From: Serripes groenlandicus
Taxonomy: Eukaryota > Mollusca > Bivalvia > Cardiida > Cardiidae
Direction of reading: 5' to 3'
Assembly (NCBI GenBank): GCA_031761405.1
Contig: JASEVX010000012.1
Location: forward strand, 23,671,165 to 23,735,164
Length of the DNA: 64,000 nucleotides
The notes under the pieces are model-generated. The model was not told the DNA's origin, ran no database searches, and saw only the letters and a program-made list of their open reading frames with translations. Shown here piece after piece: positions 24,694 through 35,858 of this stretch. The stretch's first letter is position 1; each line of letters starts with the position of its first letter. Position numbers and translations under genes: made by a program.

Positions 24694-24961
24694 CATTTGA
24701 GCCGTCCCGCGAGAAAACAACATTGTGGCCTCTGCGTAATGTATCGAACCAGATCAGCCTGCGCAGTCCGCGCAGACCGATCCGGGCCGATACATTCCAT
24801 CTCAGGGGGATAGAGGTATAGAGTAATATTTACTGAAACAGAAAATCAGCAGAAAGCGAAAAGTGTCTATCCGGGTAAGCCTGCGCGGCATGCTTAGGCT
24901 GATCCGGGTCGAAAATTTACGCAGAGTCTACAATGTTGGTTTTCTTGCGGGACGGCTAATT
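24694..24961. mobile_element. Palindromic MITE, family M3 (right arm)
   Basis: Mirror of 10392-10659: ATTTGAGCCGTCCCGCGAGA to CTTGCGGGACGGCT, with GTGTCTATCCGGGTAAGC inside. Confidence 0.85.
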
Positions 24962-24984
24962 TATTGTTGACAATATGGAAATGT

Positions 24985-25435
24985 TTGTTTGTATGCTTTT
25001 TAACGCAGCTATATCACGGCGGTTCCGGGGATTTTACAAGCACTACTGGTACATTAAACCTAACACCAAACGAGTCAGTCGTAAATATGGAAACATGACG
25101 AAAACAAGCTTATTGAGCTTTCAAATAAACATGCTTAACAAACATATTTAAACTAAATAACATGCTTCTTTTCTCCATTCTGTACCTTCTTTCTTTATTT
25201 TTCTATCTATATACATGTACTTCATTCCTTTTCTCTTATTCTCAATTTCTCTCTCATATTGATTTGATTACTACGCCTTGTGTTGCCCTCTGATCACGTT
25301 GTATACTATATTGCAGAGCTGTCATTTATGTATTACGTACATACTCAGGATCGAAATAAAACTATTGTATTGTATATTGTATATTGTAATACTAACCCCG
25401 CAAATCTGAGCGCCAAAGAGAGAAAGCCATTTACT
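24985..25435 (-). mobile_element. SINE-like fragment, family B, split by a LINE insertion (right arm)
   Basis: The parts 24985-25084 and 25388-25435 together match 10230-10375. The interruption falls within the block that reads GTATTACGACTGAC in the left arm. Confidence 0.65.
25085..25387 (+). mobile_element. 5'-truncated LINE 3' end, right arm only
   Basis: About 300 bp that are absent from the left arm. The right end has AATAAAA followed by a (TATTG)n-like tail, typical of a non-LTR retrotransposon 3' end. A few bases of flanking ATTAC/ATTTAC may be a target duplication. No protein remains. Confidence 0.65.
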
Positions 25436-25574
25436 TCATTTTTAAACTATTTGGTATAACCAAACCGGGAATGCCAAACGTACACTGTTATATGTGTGTC
25501 TTGAATGTTTATTAATACACAGAGCTCTAGATAAGTGGCGTTCTGCATGTTCTAATATCCTTATTTGACCCTCT

Positions 25575-26600
25575 AACCCTATGTTGTGGGTAATCAAAAG
25601 AATCGTCTCAGTAAGACGATTCTTTTGAGTACCCACAACATAGGGTTTGCTTTAATAATGAGAGAGAAATTGTAGGAAAAAGAGCTGAATGCCCGTCCTT
25701 ATCTCGACTGTTCAGATTCAGATATCGCCCGAGGAGCAGCTCAATTAATCTTTGACCATTCTAAAAGAAAAATCTCTAGATAGATAATGGGCCTTTATCA
25801 TGTTCTCAAATCCTTATTTGACACTCAAACCCTATGTTGTGGGTACTCAAAAGAATTGTCTCAGAGATACGATTCTTTTGAGTACCCACGACATAGCGTT
25901 TTGTTGAGTAATGAGAGAGAAATTGTGAGAAAAAGTTAAGTTTACTCCCCTTATCTAGTCCTCTGAAAAAGACAACAACAAAGATCAGACTGTACGGATG
26001 CTCAGACTAATCTGGGTATACGGAGGTCGCAACATTCACAAAGTTTAATTAATTAGAGAGCTACTATTCTACTTAGATTAAGTCATTCGGTTATTATTGA
26101 AGCTTCAGAACGCAGCAGTGACAACAGAACCATATAACGAGGAATAAACTGGTCTTTTCTCAACACTATTTATCTTATGACTGAACTAAACCCTACGTTG
26201 TCGGTGCTCAAAATAATCATCTCACTGAACACTAGATAAAGAGGAGTAAAATGATCATTTTTAAACAATATCTCTTTTATGTTATGACTGAATTAAACTC
26301 TATGTTGTGGGTGCTTAAAAGAATCGTCTCACCGAGGACAAGATAAAGAGGAGTAAAATTGTCTTTCCTCAATAATATCTCTCGTATGACTAAACTAAAC
26401 CCTATGGTGTGGGTGCTCAAAATATTCGTCTCAACGAGGTATAGATACAGAGGAGTGAACTGGTCATTTCTAAACACTATCTCTCTTATGACTGAACTAA
26501 ACCCTATGTTGTGGGTGCTCAAAAGAGGAGGAGATAAAGAGGAGTAAATATCTCTCTTATGACTGAACTTAACCATATGCGGTTCTTTTGAGCACACACA
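25575..26600 (-). repeat. Subterminal tandem array with hairpins (right arm)
   Basis: Mirror of 8786-10075: CCCTATGTTGTGGGT(A/G)CTC, TAAAGAGGAGTAAA and CTCTTATGACTGAACT recur. Two head-to-head pairs form hairpins at about 25582-25650 and 25831-25896. Fewer units than in the left arm. Confidence 0.8.
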
Positions 26601-26824
26601 AGATTAGGTTTCGGACCCATTTAAGGATTTCGAGATGTTGAATACTCTTCTTATCTAAAGTTAATAATGATGATCAATCGCGAACATTATCGTTTGTCAT
26701 GATATTTTGTATTAGCTGGCCAATTCGAGTGAAAAAAGGTATGTTATACTCTTTAAAACACGGTTTTCCTCATTGGTACCCCGGTCGGTTTGGGGGGATA
26801 TAATCACTATCGATACAACATTGT

Positions 26825-26935
26825 CAGAATAAATATAATACCTGATATTACTAGTAATGTATCCAGGACACGCCGGGATATAACTTACATATTGTTGTTA
26901 GCGGCCTCAAGTAGAATAAATAATACCTGATATTA
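26825..26935 (-). repeat. Inverted fragment of the 85-bp satellite
   Basis: Reads as the reverse complement of the array at 1-8530, including the altered terminal unit seen at 8505-8530 (AATAAATATAATACCTGATA). About 1.3 units remain. This places the satellite at both outer ends of the giant inverted repeat. Confidence 0.9.
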
Positions 26936-27457
26936 TTCTATACCTAATTTATACGTCCAATCGTAGACGCTCATTCGAATCATGTGACCGTACAATATAT
27001 TTCCGTATCGGGACGCACGCGCGTACAAAATAACCCGTATTTTTTTCGTATTGTACGATTCACAGGTCCCATGTTAAACCTATGATAAAGACCGAAACAC
27101 GTGAAAAGGTTCCGAATGAAATGAATCGACAGACGCTCTAGATAAAGCGTTACGATAAAGCTCCTGTTGTCACCGGATCATTATTGTCGTTTGCAAACAA
27201 TTATAAAAGGTATAAAATAAAAAGGTCATTTAACATTATTCTGCACAATACAAAATATATGTTGGGGAAAAAGTCGAGGTATAGAATAAAAAGATCATTT
27301 AACAGTGTTCTGTACAATACGGAATATATTTGGACGAGTACACAGCTTGGAAAATCATATTGGACTCGCCTAGCGGCTCGTCCAATATGATTTTCCAAGC
27401 TGTGTACTCGTCCAAATATATATCCGTATTGTACAGAACACTGTTAAATAACCTATA
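26936..27457. mobile_element. Insertion of about 520 bp splitting the satellite fragment
   Basis: Satellite sequence stops at CCTGATATTA and resumes at ATTACTAGTAATG after about 520 bp. The insert contains a direct repeat (AAAATAAAAAGGTCATTTAA and a related copy 75 bp on) and a large terminal hairpin (27301-27445). Possible diverged end repeats TATACCTAATTTA and TATAGGTTATTTA were noted. No coding capacity. Confidence 0.65.
27301..27445. repeat. Hairpin with arms of about 65 bp and GC-rich tip
   Basis: AACAGTGTTCTGTACAATAC at the left is answered by GTATTGTACAGAACACTGTT at the right, and pairing continues almost unbroken to the tip CTCGCCTAGCGGCTCG at 27365-27380. Confidence 0.93.
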
Positions 27458-27531
27458 ATTACTAGTAATGTATCCAGGACACGCCGATATATAACTGACA
27501 TATTGTTCTAAGCCGCCTCAAGCAGAATAAA
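27458..27531 (-). repeat. Second inverted fragment of the 85-bp satellite
   Basis: ATTACTAGTAATGTATCCAG through CCGCCTCAAGCAGAATAAA is one partial unit in reverse orientation, continuing the fragment at 26825-26935 past the insertion. Confidence 0.9.
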
Positions 27532-28600
27532 AAGCAATCCGTGTCAACAACCATGATAATGTCCATGTCTTTTTTGTAGTTGCATTGATTGTTTGAGTCT
27601 AGTATACGCCGTAATCAAACGTATTTCCAGTTGAATTCTGGGTAAACGATCATTACTGCTGAAAACTGGAGAATCAGTCATAAACACTTATCAATACATT
27701 CCGTTACGTCCTAATTAGTGCGAAGGATAGACGCTACGTCTACTATATTCATAATCATTGTTTATAGCAGGCAGTGGATCGAGTCTCCTTCTAGATAATG
27801 TATTTATTAACCCTTTCAGCGCCGAGTTGTTTAAGGTAGACTCTTCTATGTTCAAACTCGGACGACACTATTTTCATGTTATAGGATTTTTGGAATATTT
27901 TTATAACTCACAGCCAAATAATGCAGATTTCAGGTGAGACAGCTCGTTACGAATGCCCCCCCCCCCACCCCAATATCTCTCTTATTATCGAACCAAACCA
28001 TATGATGAGGGTACAAACAAGAATAGTATCATTGAGACATGGCGTTAGAGGGTCAAACAAGGGTTTAAGAACATGCAAAACAACGCCTCTTGTACACCAC
28101 TTGTAACATTACCGTTTAAAAACAAACACAAAACTTCGAGAAACTAAATAAGCATTATTTAACCGGTCATTATAACAGTCTTTCCACGTAACTTATATCG
28201 AATCGCATGAAGAATACAGAGAAGTAACGTTACACGTCCGTTAAAGCACGTTTTTCAAGTTAATCGTGCACATACCCGTTAAAGAACTTCGCAGGGATGT
28301 AATACTTACCGAAATGACGTATTTGTCCTCTTTTCTGTCTTTATTGTTCCGTGCATTACATGTTTTGTCTGGTTGTTTTAGTGTGTATGTTAAATTAATG
28401 GTTTTGACATCTTTACCATGTGTAGTACAATGTATATGTAAACTGTTAGTGTAATGTTCTAGACTTATGAAATTGTATGTGTTTGTTTTTCTCGTCAATG
28501 TACATATGTTTACGGCGATGTGAAATAACTTTATATGCCGAATAAATAAACTTGAAACTTGTCTAGAATTCCTGTAACACCTAGCATTTCTTTCTGTATT
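27532..28600. other. Region upstream of the zinc-finger exon
   Basis: Includes a fragment of MITE family M2 (about 27808-27950, starting TTAACCCTTTCAGCGCCGAG). At about 27960-28100 is one diverged unit of the giant repeat's subterminal array (TATCTCTCTTATTATCGAAC, then CATTGAGAC). The rest is AT-rich, with an AATAAA at about 28542. A 5' untranslated exon or promoter of the zinc-finger gene may lie here, but I cannot place it. Confidence 0.5.
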
Positions 28601-28604
28601 TCAG
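28601..28604 (+). other. 3' splice site before the zinc-finger coding exon
   Basis: A pyrimidine-rich tract, TTTCTTTCTGTATTTCAG, is followed by ACAACTTG. The reading frame of the zinc-finger ORF has a stop at 28633 between this site and the ATG. The exon therefore starts in 5' untranslated sequence and at least one upstream non-coding exon is expected. Confidence 0.7.
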
Positions 28605-28662
28605 ACAACTTGTAGGGTACACAATTATCAACTGAATCGGTCAATCGGTGCATCCACGAGAC

Positions 28663-30705
28663 ATGGATGATATCTTTCACTGTGACTATTGCACGGCCAT
28701 CTTTAGTGATGTTGCAGCCATTGAAAACCACATGTATGGCCACTTGATGTCAACTGATGATGCTCTGGCAAAACAGCATAACGAGGTTCAACATCCCATG
28801 ATTGTTGCTGATGAAAGGAAGCGGAAAAATCCACGACATACTCAAATATCATCTAGTGTGGACACAAGTATAGGTGATGAACGAAAGGGAAACCGCAGAT
28901 GTTTAAATATATCGGTCGATGAAGAGAGTGTTAAACTTCCTACACTTGGTGATTGTGAGGAACGTTTAGGTAAATGTTGTATTTGTGACAAGATCTTTAC
29001 AAACTGTTTTGATTATGAGATCCATATAGCAAATGAATCTATTTCTATGGAGTTTCAGTGTAGTCTGTGTCAAATGTTTTTTGAAAACTCTGAACTTTTA
29101 GAAAGTCATCGTAAGGAAAACAAATGCAGTGATTTGGAAAGATTTGCTTTTGATCGAAAGACTGATGCTGTAGACTATGAATTTTGCGCAGAATGTGGAA
29201 ATTGTTTTGAAGATAAACATCATTTAGGAAAACATTATATACGAGGGGACTGTTGGAAGTTTAAAGAAAGAAAGGGTATAAGTTATCAGTGCGGTAAATG
29301 TGACCAAACGTTCACTACATTCAACGAATGGAGTTTTCACGAAGACACTCACATACCAGCAAAACATTTTCGCTGTGTTATATGTCTCTTAGAGTGGACG
29401 AGATTCACAGATTATAATAAACACATTGAAACAATCCACGAGGAGGTCCAAAATAAGGGTTCCAAACATATTTACGTTTATAAGTGTGCCAAGTGTCACA
29501 AAAGTTTCGACACTGCATTGAGTCTTTTGATTCATGACAAAACTCACCTAGATATGAAACCATTTAAATGTTTCACATGTCCGATAGCATTTACAGACTC
29601 ATACTACTTGAGACAACACAGGGAAACTGCACATGGTCAGTTATCAAAGGATATGCTAATAATTATGAAAAGGGCCATGAAGGGTAGGGTTGGATTGAAC
29701 AATCAAAAACAGTACCGATGTCCCATTTGCCAGTCTGACTTCTCAAAACGAAGAGAATATCAACTACATAAAATGACTGAACACCAAGATGGCTCATGCT
29801 ATGTTTGTAACAGACAAATACCACAACTTTCCGAATTAAAACACCATGTTGCGGCACATATCGGCTTTACCCAGTGCCCGTTTTGTAACGCGTCAATCCA
29901 CAACAATGAGATGTGGTCAACACATATACCGTGTAATGCTAGTCTTTTTTCGTGTAAGAGATGTGGCGAAAATTTCCCGGATGTCGGACATTTAAGACTT
30001 CACAGTCACCGAAAGAAGAAAAAAGACGAAAACACCAGATCAAAACTTAGCTTTTTATGCGAAGAGTGCGGAAAGGTTTGTTTTGGAACCGATCAATTCC
30101 ACAAACACCAAATGAGTCATATCAAACCGACAATGGAATTTCAATGCGATGATTGTAAATCAAAACATTTTGGTTACATGAGTCTTATGAAACATCGACA
30201 TATACATCATAACGAAGGAAATGTATTCAGGTGTGAGGTATGTAATAAGATGTTCACAAGTGCTAATGGAGTGAAGGTTCACTTGCGACGACTTCACAGG
30301 AAAGATACAGAGTCCATAAACCGCCCAGCTTTCGAATGTGATAAATGTGACCAAAAGTTTACAAATAAACGTCTTCTAAAGAAGCACAGTAATGTCCATA
30401 TGTACGATACAAAACCGTACAAATGTGACCAATGTGAAGTAGCTTTTGCTCTAAGTTGTAATCTTACCAAACACAAATTATTACATACTAATGAAAAACC
30501 GTATTCGTGCGACACGTGCGAAGCGGCTTTTAGTCACCAAAGTGATTTGATCAAACATAGGTATATACATACTAGAGATTTTCCTTACAATTGTGATAAA
30601 TGTGGTGTTGGTTTTGCCGTGAGGAGATTGTTAGTTATACATACTCAGCGATATCATGGTCCTCTAAGTCAATTCAATCGTATTTTAAAGCAAAACGCAT
30701 GCTAA
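28663..30705 (+). CDS. Poly-C2H2 zinc-finger protein, about 680 aa
   Basis: An uninterrupted ORF for a protein made almost wholly of C2H2 zinc fingers, about 19 by eye, spread from residue 6 to near the C-terminus. Clear examples are FRCEVC...HLRRLH, FECDKC...HSNVH, YKCDQC...HKLLH and YSCDTC...HRYIH. Several fingers are degenerate: two or three end in Cys instead of the last His (fingers 3, 4 and 11), and finger 2 lacks a clear final His. TGEKPY-type linkers are weak; only NEKPY and TKPYK near the C-terminus are close. No KRAB, BTB or ZAD domain is seen. Known families of this type bind DNA or RNA in the nucleus, but the target is unknown. The start chosen is the first in-frame ATG (GACATGG context) after an in-frame stop at 28633. 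The stop codon is TAA at 30703. The coding part is a single exon behind a good 3' splice site. Confidence 0.93.
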   Translation: MDDIFHCDYCTAIFSDVAAIENHMYGHLMSTDDALAKQHNEVQHPMIVADERKRKNPRHTQISSSVDTSIGDERKGNRRCLNISVDEESVKLPTLGDCEERLGKCCICDKIFTNCFDYEIHIANESISMEFQCSLCQMFFENSELLESHRKENKCSDLERFAFDRKTDAVDYEFCAECGNCFEDKHHLGKHYIRGDCWKFKERKGISYQCGKCDQTFTTFNEWSFHEDTHIPAKHFRCVICLLEWTRFTDYNKHIETIHEEVQNKGSKHIYVYKCAKCHKSFDTALSLLIHDKTHLDMKPFKCFTCPIAFTDSYYLRQHRETAHGQLSKDMLIIMKRAMKGRVGLNNQKQYRCPICQSDFSKRREYQLHKMTEHQDGSCYVCNRQIPQLSELKHHVAAHIGFTQCPFCNASIHNNEMWSTHIPCNASLFSCKRCGENFPDVGHLRLHSHRKKKKDENTRSKLSFLCEECGKVCFGTDQFHKHQMSHIKPTMEFQCDDCKSKHFGYMSLMKHRHIHHNEGNVFRCEVCNKMFTSANGVKVHLRRLHRKDTESINRPAFECDKCDQKFTNKRLLKKHSNVHMYDTKPYKCDQCEVAFALSCNLTKHKLLHTNEKPYSCDTCEAAFSHQSDLIKHRYIHTRDFPYNCDKCGVGFAVRRLLVIHTQRYHGPLSQFNRILKQNAC

Positions 30706-31284
30706 CTAAATATATCATGTTGTGACTTGAAATACTTAAGTGTTTATTAACAATCGGAACTCAACTCTCCGACCAAACTCCATAACTCGACTGAGACCGT
30801 GGAGGTTTCATTTTCTCTCGCTGCTGTCGTTTGTTTATAATTATTTTGCAAGTAGTATTGTATACACATTGGTAAGATATTATTTAAACATCACATACAT
30901 GTCATTGCTGTTTAATGTATTTATCACATGACAATGCTTGTATTCGGTCTGATATACCCATTACGTAATTATTTATATGTCACACGTGTAATATAACATG
31001 ACCGAATCACTATTTTTGTATTCATCCGCAAATGTTTACAAAATGGCTGTATCCGGTAAACACAAACGTCACGATAGATGGACGAGGTAAAGGGACCACT
31101 ATCGGTCATAAAAATATTTGTGTGTGCGATGAGTTACCAGTTTATTAAGTATTACATGTTGGGACTATTTTCTGACAGCGAAAACCTGATTTTCTTTTTG
31201 TGTTTAGTCATGTGATAAAAATAATCTGACATTCGTTGTCATTTCCTAAAGTTTTATTAAACTCGCCCAAAAATATGTTATTAA
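30706..31284. other. 3' flank of the zinc-finger gene
   Basis: AT-rich sequence with no ORF of note; presumably 3' untranslated region and intergenic DNA. I found no convincing AATAAA close behind the stop. A GAAT-rich run at about 31290-31315 marks the tail of the neighbouring LINE. Confidence 0.5.
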
Positions 31285-33630
31285 GCTTGCCAGAATGAAT
31301 GAATGAATGAATGAAATGAAAGTCTTTATTTACAGAGGGTAACCCAATTAGTATAAACTAATCTTCCTTGGGGCCCCCTAAAGCAATATTTACATACATA
31401 CAAATACATAATTATATAGCAATATAACAATCAGCATAACAAATTCAAAGTTAGCATTATTCATAAACATGATCAACATGATAACAATGTTACACAACAA
31501 CATAATACATACATATGGCGGCAGAGGTTTAACTTACAGACTTACATATGGCCATATTTACAATTTTAGCTTTATGACTGTTCATTCGAATTTATCCACT
31601 TAGTATAATTTACTGTGAAACTTTTAATACTTTCGCTCTGTCTTATTTCATTTGGAATGTTATTCCATACTTTTACCCCAGAGTAAGACATACTCCCTTT
31701 AAAAAGTTCTATATTTGGTTTGGGTATTAAAAAATCCGATTTATTTGAAGAACGTAAATGATTTGGACGCCTGACATTGTAATTGAACATATTTTGAATA
31801 TATGACGGGACTGCATTTTGCGATACCCTGTACATAAATTTGGCTTTATGAAGTGAAACCCTCTGTTCAATATTAAGAGAATTAATTATATATAAAGCCT
31901 CGCTTAAAGTGGTATATTTTTCACCTAGAATGATACGACATGCTCTTCGTTGTAATCGCACTAAAACCTGGATATTTGATTGTTTTGTACTACCCCAAAT
32001 GATACTACAATAGTCAAGATGTGGTTGGACATAGGCTTTGTAAAACATTATTCTATAATTAACAGGAATAAATACTTTAATTCTTGATAATAGCCACAAA
32101 TTACTAGATATTTTCTTCCTAAGAAATTTTATATGCGTATCCCATTTAAGGTTTTCATTTATATATATGCCAAGAATTTTATCACCTGTTGTGAATTCCA
32201 GATTTAAGTCTTTATATTTCAAATTTAGAGGTTGATTAACTAATCTTGTCCGTTTCTGGGGTGTCGTTATCAATATTACTTTTGTTTTTGAAGCATTTAA
32301 TACCATACCATTGTTTAGACACCATGTACTGAAGTTATTCAAAGCAGCTTGTAAATTCATTTCAACTTCTAATTTAGATTTATTTATGTCATATATTGTA
32401 GTATCATCTGCATACATATCAACGTTTGAAACATTATCCTGTACATACATAGGCAAGTCATTTATGAATAAAATAAATAAAAGAGACCCTAGAATAGACC
32501 CTTGCGGGACCCCGCATGTCGTAATTTGCTTATCAGAGAGAACACCGTTTAAGTTCACCGCTTGAGTTCTATTTGTAAGATAAGAGTTGAACCATTTAAT
32601 AGTATTATCTCCACATTTGTAAATTTGTAATTATTTTAATAGTATTTCGTGGGAACATAAATCGAATGCTTTAGAAAAATCTAACATAACAACGCCTACA
32701 AATTATCCACTTTGGGATTTACATAATAATTTATAATGATTAAGGTAATTAACAAATGAATCATGCACATGTTTTTCAATCAATTTTGAAAGAGTAGGTA
32801 AAATTGATATTGGCCTATAGTTATTTACATCATTTGATGAACCTTTTTTAAATAAAGGATTAACTTTTGCGCATTTCCATTCATCTGGGAAAACACCTTG
32901 TTTTATACTACAATTTATAACATACGTAAGACTATTTGATATAACATCGGCTGATAATTTTAAAAGTTTTGGCCCTATTTGGTCAAGTCCTGTAGCTTTG
33001 GATACATCTAAATTAATTAACATTTTACGCGTTTGGGATTCCGTAATCAGAGGAATGTGAAAATACATATGATCAGGAACTTTTGTTTTTACAAAATCAT
33101 TTACTTTATCAAAATTTGAAGTTGGAATAGGTTCTTTTAAGTTAGCGGCTACGTTTACAAAAAAGTTATTAAAAGTATTTGCAATATCTTGGTTATCAGT
33201 AATATCTATTCCATCTTTATGAATGCTTTTTATTAAATTACAGTTGTATGTCTTTTTTGTAGACGCACCATGTTCTTTAAATATTTTCCAAACTGTTTTA
33301 GGGTCTGATTTTCCTTCCTCAATTTTTCTTTCATAAGATTCTTTTTTAGAATTATCTATCAATGTACAAACTTTATTTCTTGAAGCTCTGTAGTTATCCA
33401 TATCATTTTTAGCCTTAAATTTATCACGTTCTTTAATTTCATCTAAAATATCAGGTGTAAACCAATCTGGTTGTTTTAAGTGTTTAACTCTGTGAATTCT
33501 AATTGGGACGTGATTATCTACAACACTTGAAAAATTAGACACCCAAGTGTGAAGTACTTCATTAGTATCAGTGTTGTTTAGATTACCCCAGGCCAGAGGC
33601 TCGCTTAATAACACATTTCTTCAACTCCTT
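31285..33630 (-). mobile_element. 5'-truncated non-LTR retrotransposon (CR1/Jockey-like)
   Basis: Minus-strand element with a (ATTC)n-type 3' tail at about 31290-31315 and reverse transcriptase coding sequence upstream. The 5' part, including any ORF1 and the endonuclease, is absent, as is usual for truncated LINE insertions. The 3' untranslated part spans about 31316-31571. I found no clear target-site duplication. The clade is judged from reverse-transcriptase motifs only. Confidence 0.88.
31572..33614 (-). pseudogene. Reverse transcriptase of the LINE, broken
   Basis: Two open stretches. The upstream one (33614-32703, about 300 aa) holds the linker between endonuclease and RT and the first RT blocks: SKATGLDQIGPKLLK, FPDEWKCAKVNPLFKKG, NNYRPISILPTLSKLIEKH. 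The downstream one (32558-31572, 328 aa) holds GVPQGSILGSLLF, the catalytic YADD at about 32415 and the thumb region with LGIYINENLKWD. The part between them continues in one frame (VVMLDFSKAFDL) but has two stops and seems shortened after SQSG. The enzyme would copy element RNA into DNA at a nicked target; this copy cannot do so. Confidence 0.92.
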
Positions 33631-34033
33631 TAATAAAACTTTATATGAAATGATGACTCACGTCAGATCCTCCATATATTTCATTTGCCCGTACGTAACA
33701 GGTCATTTTGTTCCAATTGCATACTGTTGTTGATGCTACCATGGATAATACTACAATTTTGTCTCAAGTTCATCATAAATGTCCATTTCAGACTAAACTG
33801 TATCATAAGATATTTTAAATCGAACAAAAACCAGTACTGGCTTTTCAATACCCCTATTACATACATAGATCATGGATTTAGTAAATGTAAAGATATGATC
33901 GAAATGTTTAGATGTTTGCTTCCGTCGAAATACATGTAGAATTCGCAATCTAATTCTTGTTGTTTTTCCCCAAAACATTGCCCATTTTATTAGGTAATCT
34001 GAATAGATAATGGGAATAACAACAACACTCACT

Positions 34034-34246
34034 TTAACCCTTTCCCTCATATAAATGCTTTCAGACGCCTCTGCAGCAGGCTGCTTTTTGAGAACATAGC
34101 GACAAAAGAAGAAACTACTCAAAACGAGCAATTTTTTCCACTGTTACTCATAGGTTATCCATTTAATTATAGAGATTTTCTATTTTTGTGACAAAATATG
34201 ATTAAATTCGTCCGCTACAGAATTGTCGTATGAGGGAAAGGGTTAA
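34034..34246. mobile_element. TTAA-flanked MITE, family M1
   Basis: Complete copy: TTTAACCCTTTCCCTCAT to ATGAGGGAAAGGGTTAAA, with TTAA at both ends and the AATTATAGAGATTTTCTAT core. Confidence 0.9.
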
Positions 34247-35858
34247 ATGCTGTAAACGTAATTACGTGACCTTATCAGTCAATATACACGTGTTTGTAAT
34301 GTACGCGATTATAATGTTAAGTTCATGACTTGATAATACAGATTACCTAACTATAATATACTAGTATGCTTATTCGATTAAGTTAGTTTCGGATGTGACG
34401 TGCCTGATTACTCCTGATTTAGTCCGTATTCACCAACCCGACTAAATTGTGAATCAAACTAAATCTTAGGATTTCGGACTCAGGATTGAAGTTCACTATG
34501 AGGCGTGCTAAATTATCGGACTAAATTGAAAACAAAATGGCGACTGTTTTGTGCCCATCGCTACAATATTTCAAATTGACTTTTAATAGGTGTTAAACCA
34601 AAATTTAGGGTCGAAAGAGTTTGTAAGCGAGTCATTTATAGTTGTCTCCCGTTTCTAGCAGAAAAAAACGACACACTTCCGGCCTGTGTCAAAAATGGAA
34701 TTTTGAGGTAGCGGACCCTGGCTTACGCTGGATTGTTGATATTTTCGGGGGAGAAAACGACACTTATGTGTATTAAGCTGCCGCATAAAGCTTAATAGTT
34801 GGATACCAGTGAAGGATATTTATAATGAAAGATGTCGGATTACAAACGAACAGTCTCGTAACAGGAATGATGTGAACTTGTGTCGTATTTCAATGATCAT
34901 GTAGGATACGAAAGACCGACAAGAGAGACAATGTGGTCATGTCTATAATGTTCATACAGTCAACATCAATCCTAAAGCGGCCAATCTTACACTGGTAAGT
35001 TTTTCAATGAAACAATCAATGTACAATATTCAATGGGTGGGGTGATTTTGATTTCATAATCGGTTGCTCTTGATTTGTATCAAGGGTTGATTCTCTTAAC
35101 ACAAACTGCCAATCGTTTCACCTGCATTTTATTTGCATGACTTGAAGAAGACATCATTTAAAATGGGACTGTGTTCATATCAGACAGTCGAGTGTTTTTG
35201 TTTTGTGTTTGAGTATTGTTGCAGTAGGATCAATGACTGATGAGTGTTATTTAGTAATCTGATGGTCTAGGCCCATTGTTATCATCCCATATTCAAAAAT
35301 CGTATCTTTGTAGGGACTGTAGTAAGATATGTAATGTCGGTTGTTGGATATTTTCTATCTTTATCTGAATATTAATAATTTATCCATTGCCTGAGCATGG
35401 GTGCTGCATATTCACAGATTTATTTTTGATTTATCCCCAATTTCCTAGTAGTATTAAATGCTCTCAAATGCTGCCTGTTACTGTTTAATATACTGATATA
35501 AAACAAGTAGAGCTACATTTCCATTTTTGTGGAAGGATGCATCTGTCACGAAATGACATGGCGTAGATGGTCAGCAAATACTAGTTCATTAAGAACTCAA
35601 AAATCATTGACACAGCTCAACATTTGCAAAAAAAAATGACCATAAACTGGTTAGTTCACAATTCATTTCACAAAATACATCTATAGCTAACACTTTTCCA
35701 CATACAGATGCTTTGTTATGGCTCTGTAGCAGATTTGTCTGTCATGAGCAATTTCTCTTGCCACAATACTTTCAACTCAATTTGAATTTAGTAAGTGAAC
35801 TTACAAATTACAAATATAAGAAATATGTAATTCAAAATTCCATATGGAAATGACTGCA
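34247..35858. other. Gene-free stretch
   Basis: AT-rich sequence. At about 34390-34530 there are inverted and direct copies of a GGACTAAATT/AATTTAGTCC-like motif. An ATG in good context at about 34537 opens only a very short frame. Nothing else recognised; a spliced exon here cannot be excluded. Confidence 0.4.

Larger units (their letters stand above)
19965..26824 (-). repeat. Right arm of giant inverted repeat
   Basis: Reverse-complement partner of 8531-15735, about 6.9 kb. The order of elements is mirrored. It lacks the MITE seen at 14092-14327, has a different segment in place of 13.05-13.26 kb, carries a private LINE fragment (25085-25387) and has fewer subterminal array units. It ends at about 26824, where the inverted 85-bp satellite begins. 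Confidence 0.93.

Noticed and set aside
8531..26824. Giant palindrome as an assembly or library artefact (missed hairpin adapter)
   Set aside because: The arms differ by scattered substitutions, several indels, a private MITE and a private LINE. An artefact would give near-identical arms. A long-read check is still worthwhile.
31572..33614. LINE reverse transcriptase as a functional gene
   Set aside because: Two in-frame stops, an internal shortening and lack of the 5' half show that it is dead.
34537..34600. Possible first coding exon starting ATGGCGACTG
   Set aside because: Good start context, but only a short frame and no confident donor or downstream exon.
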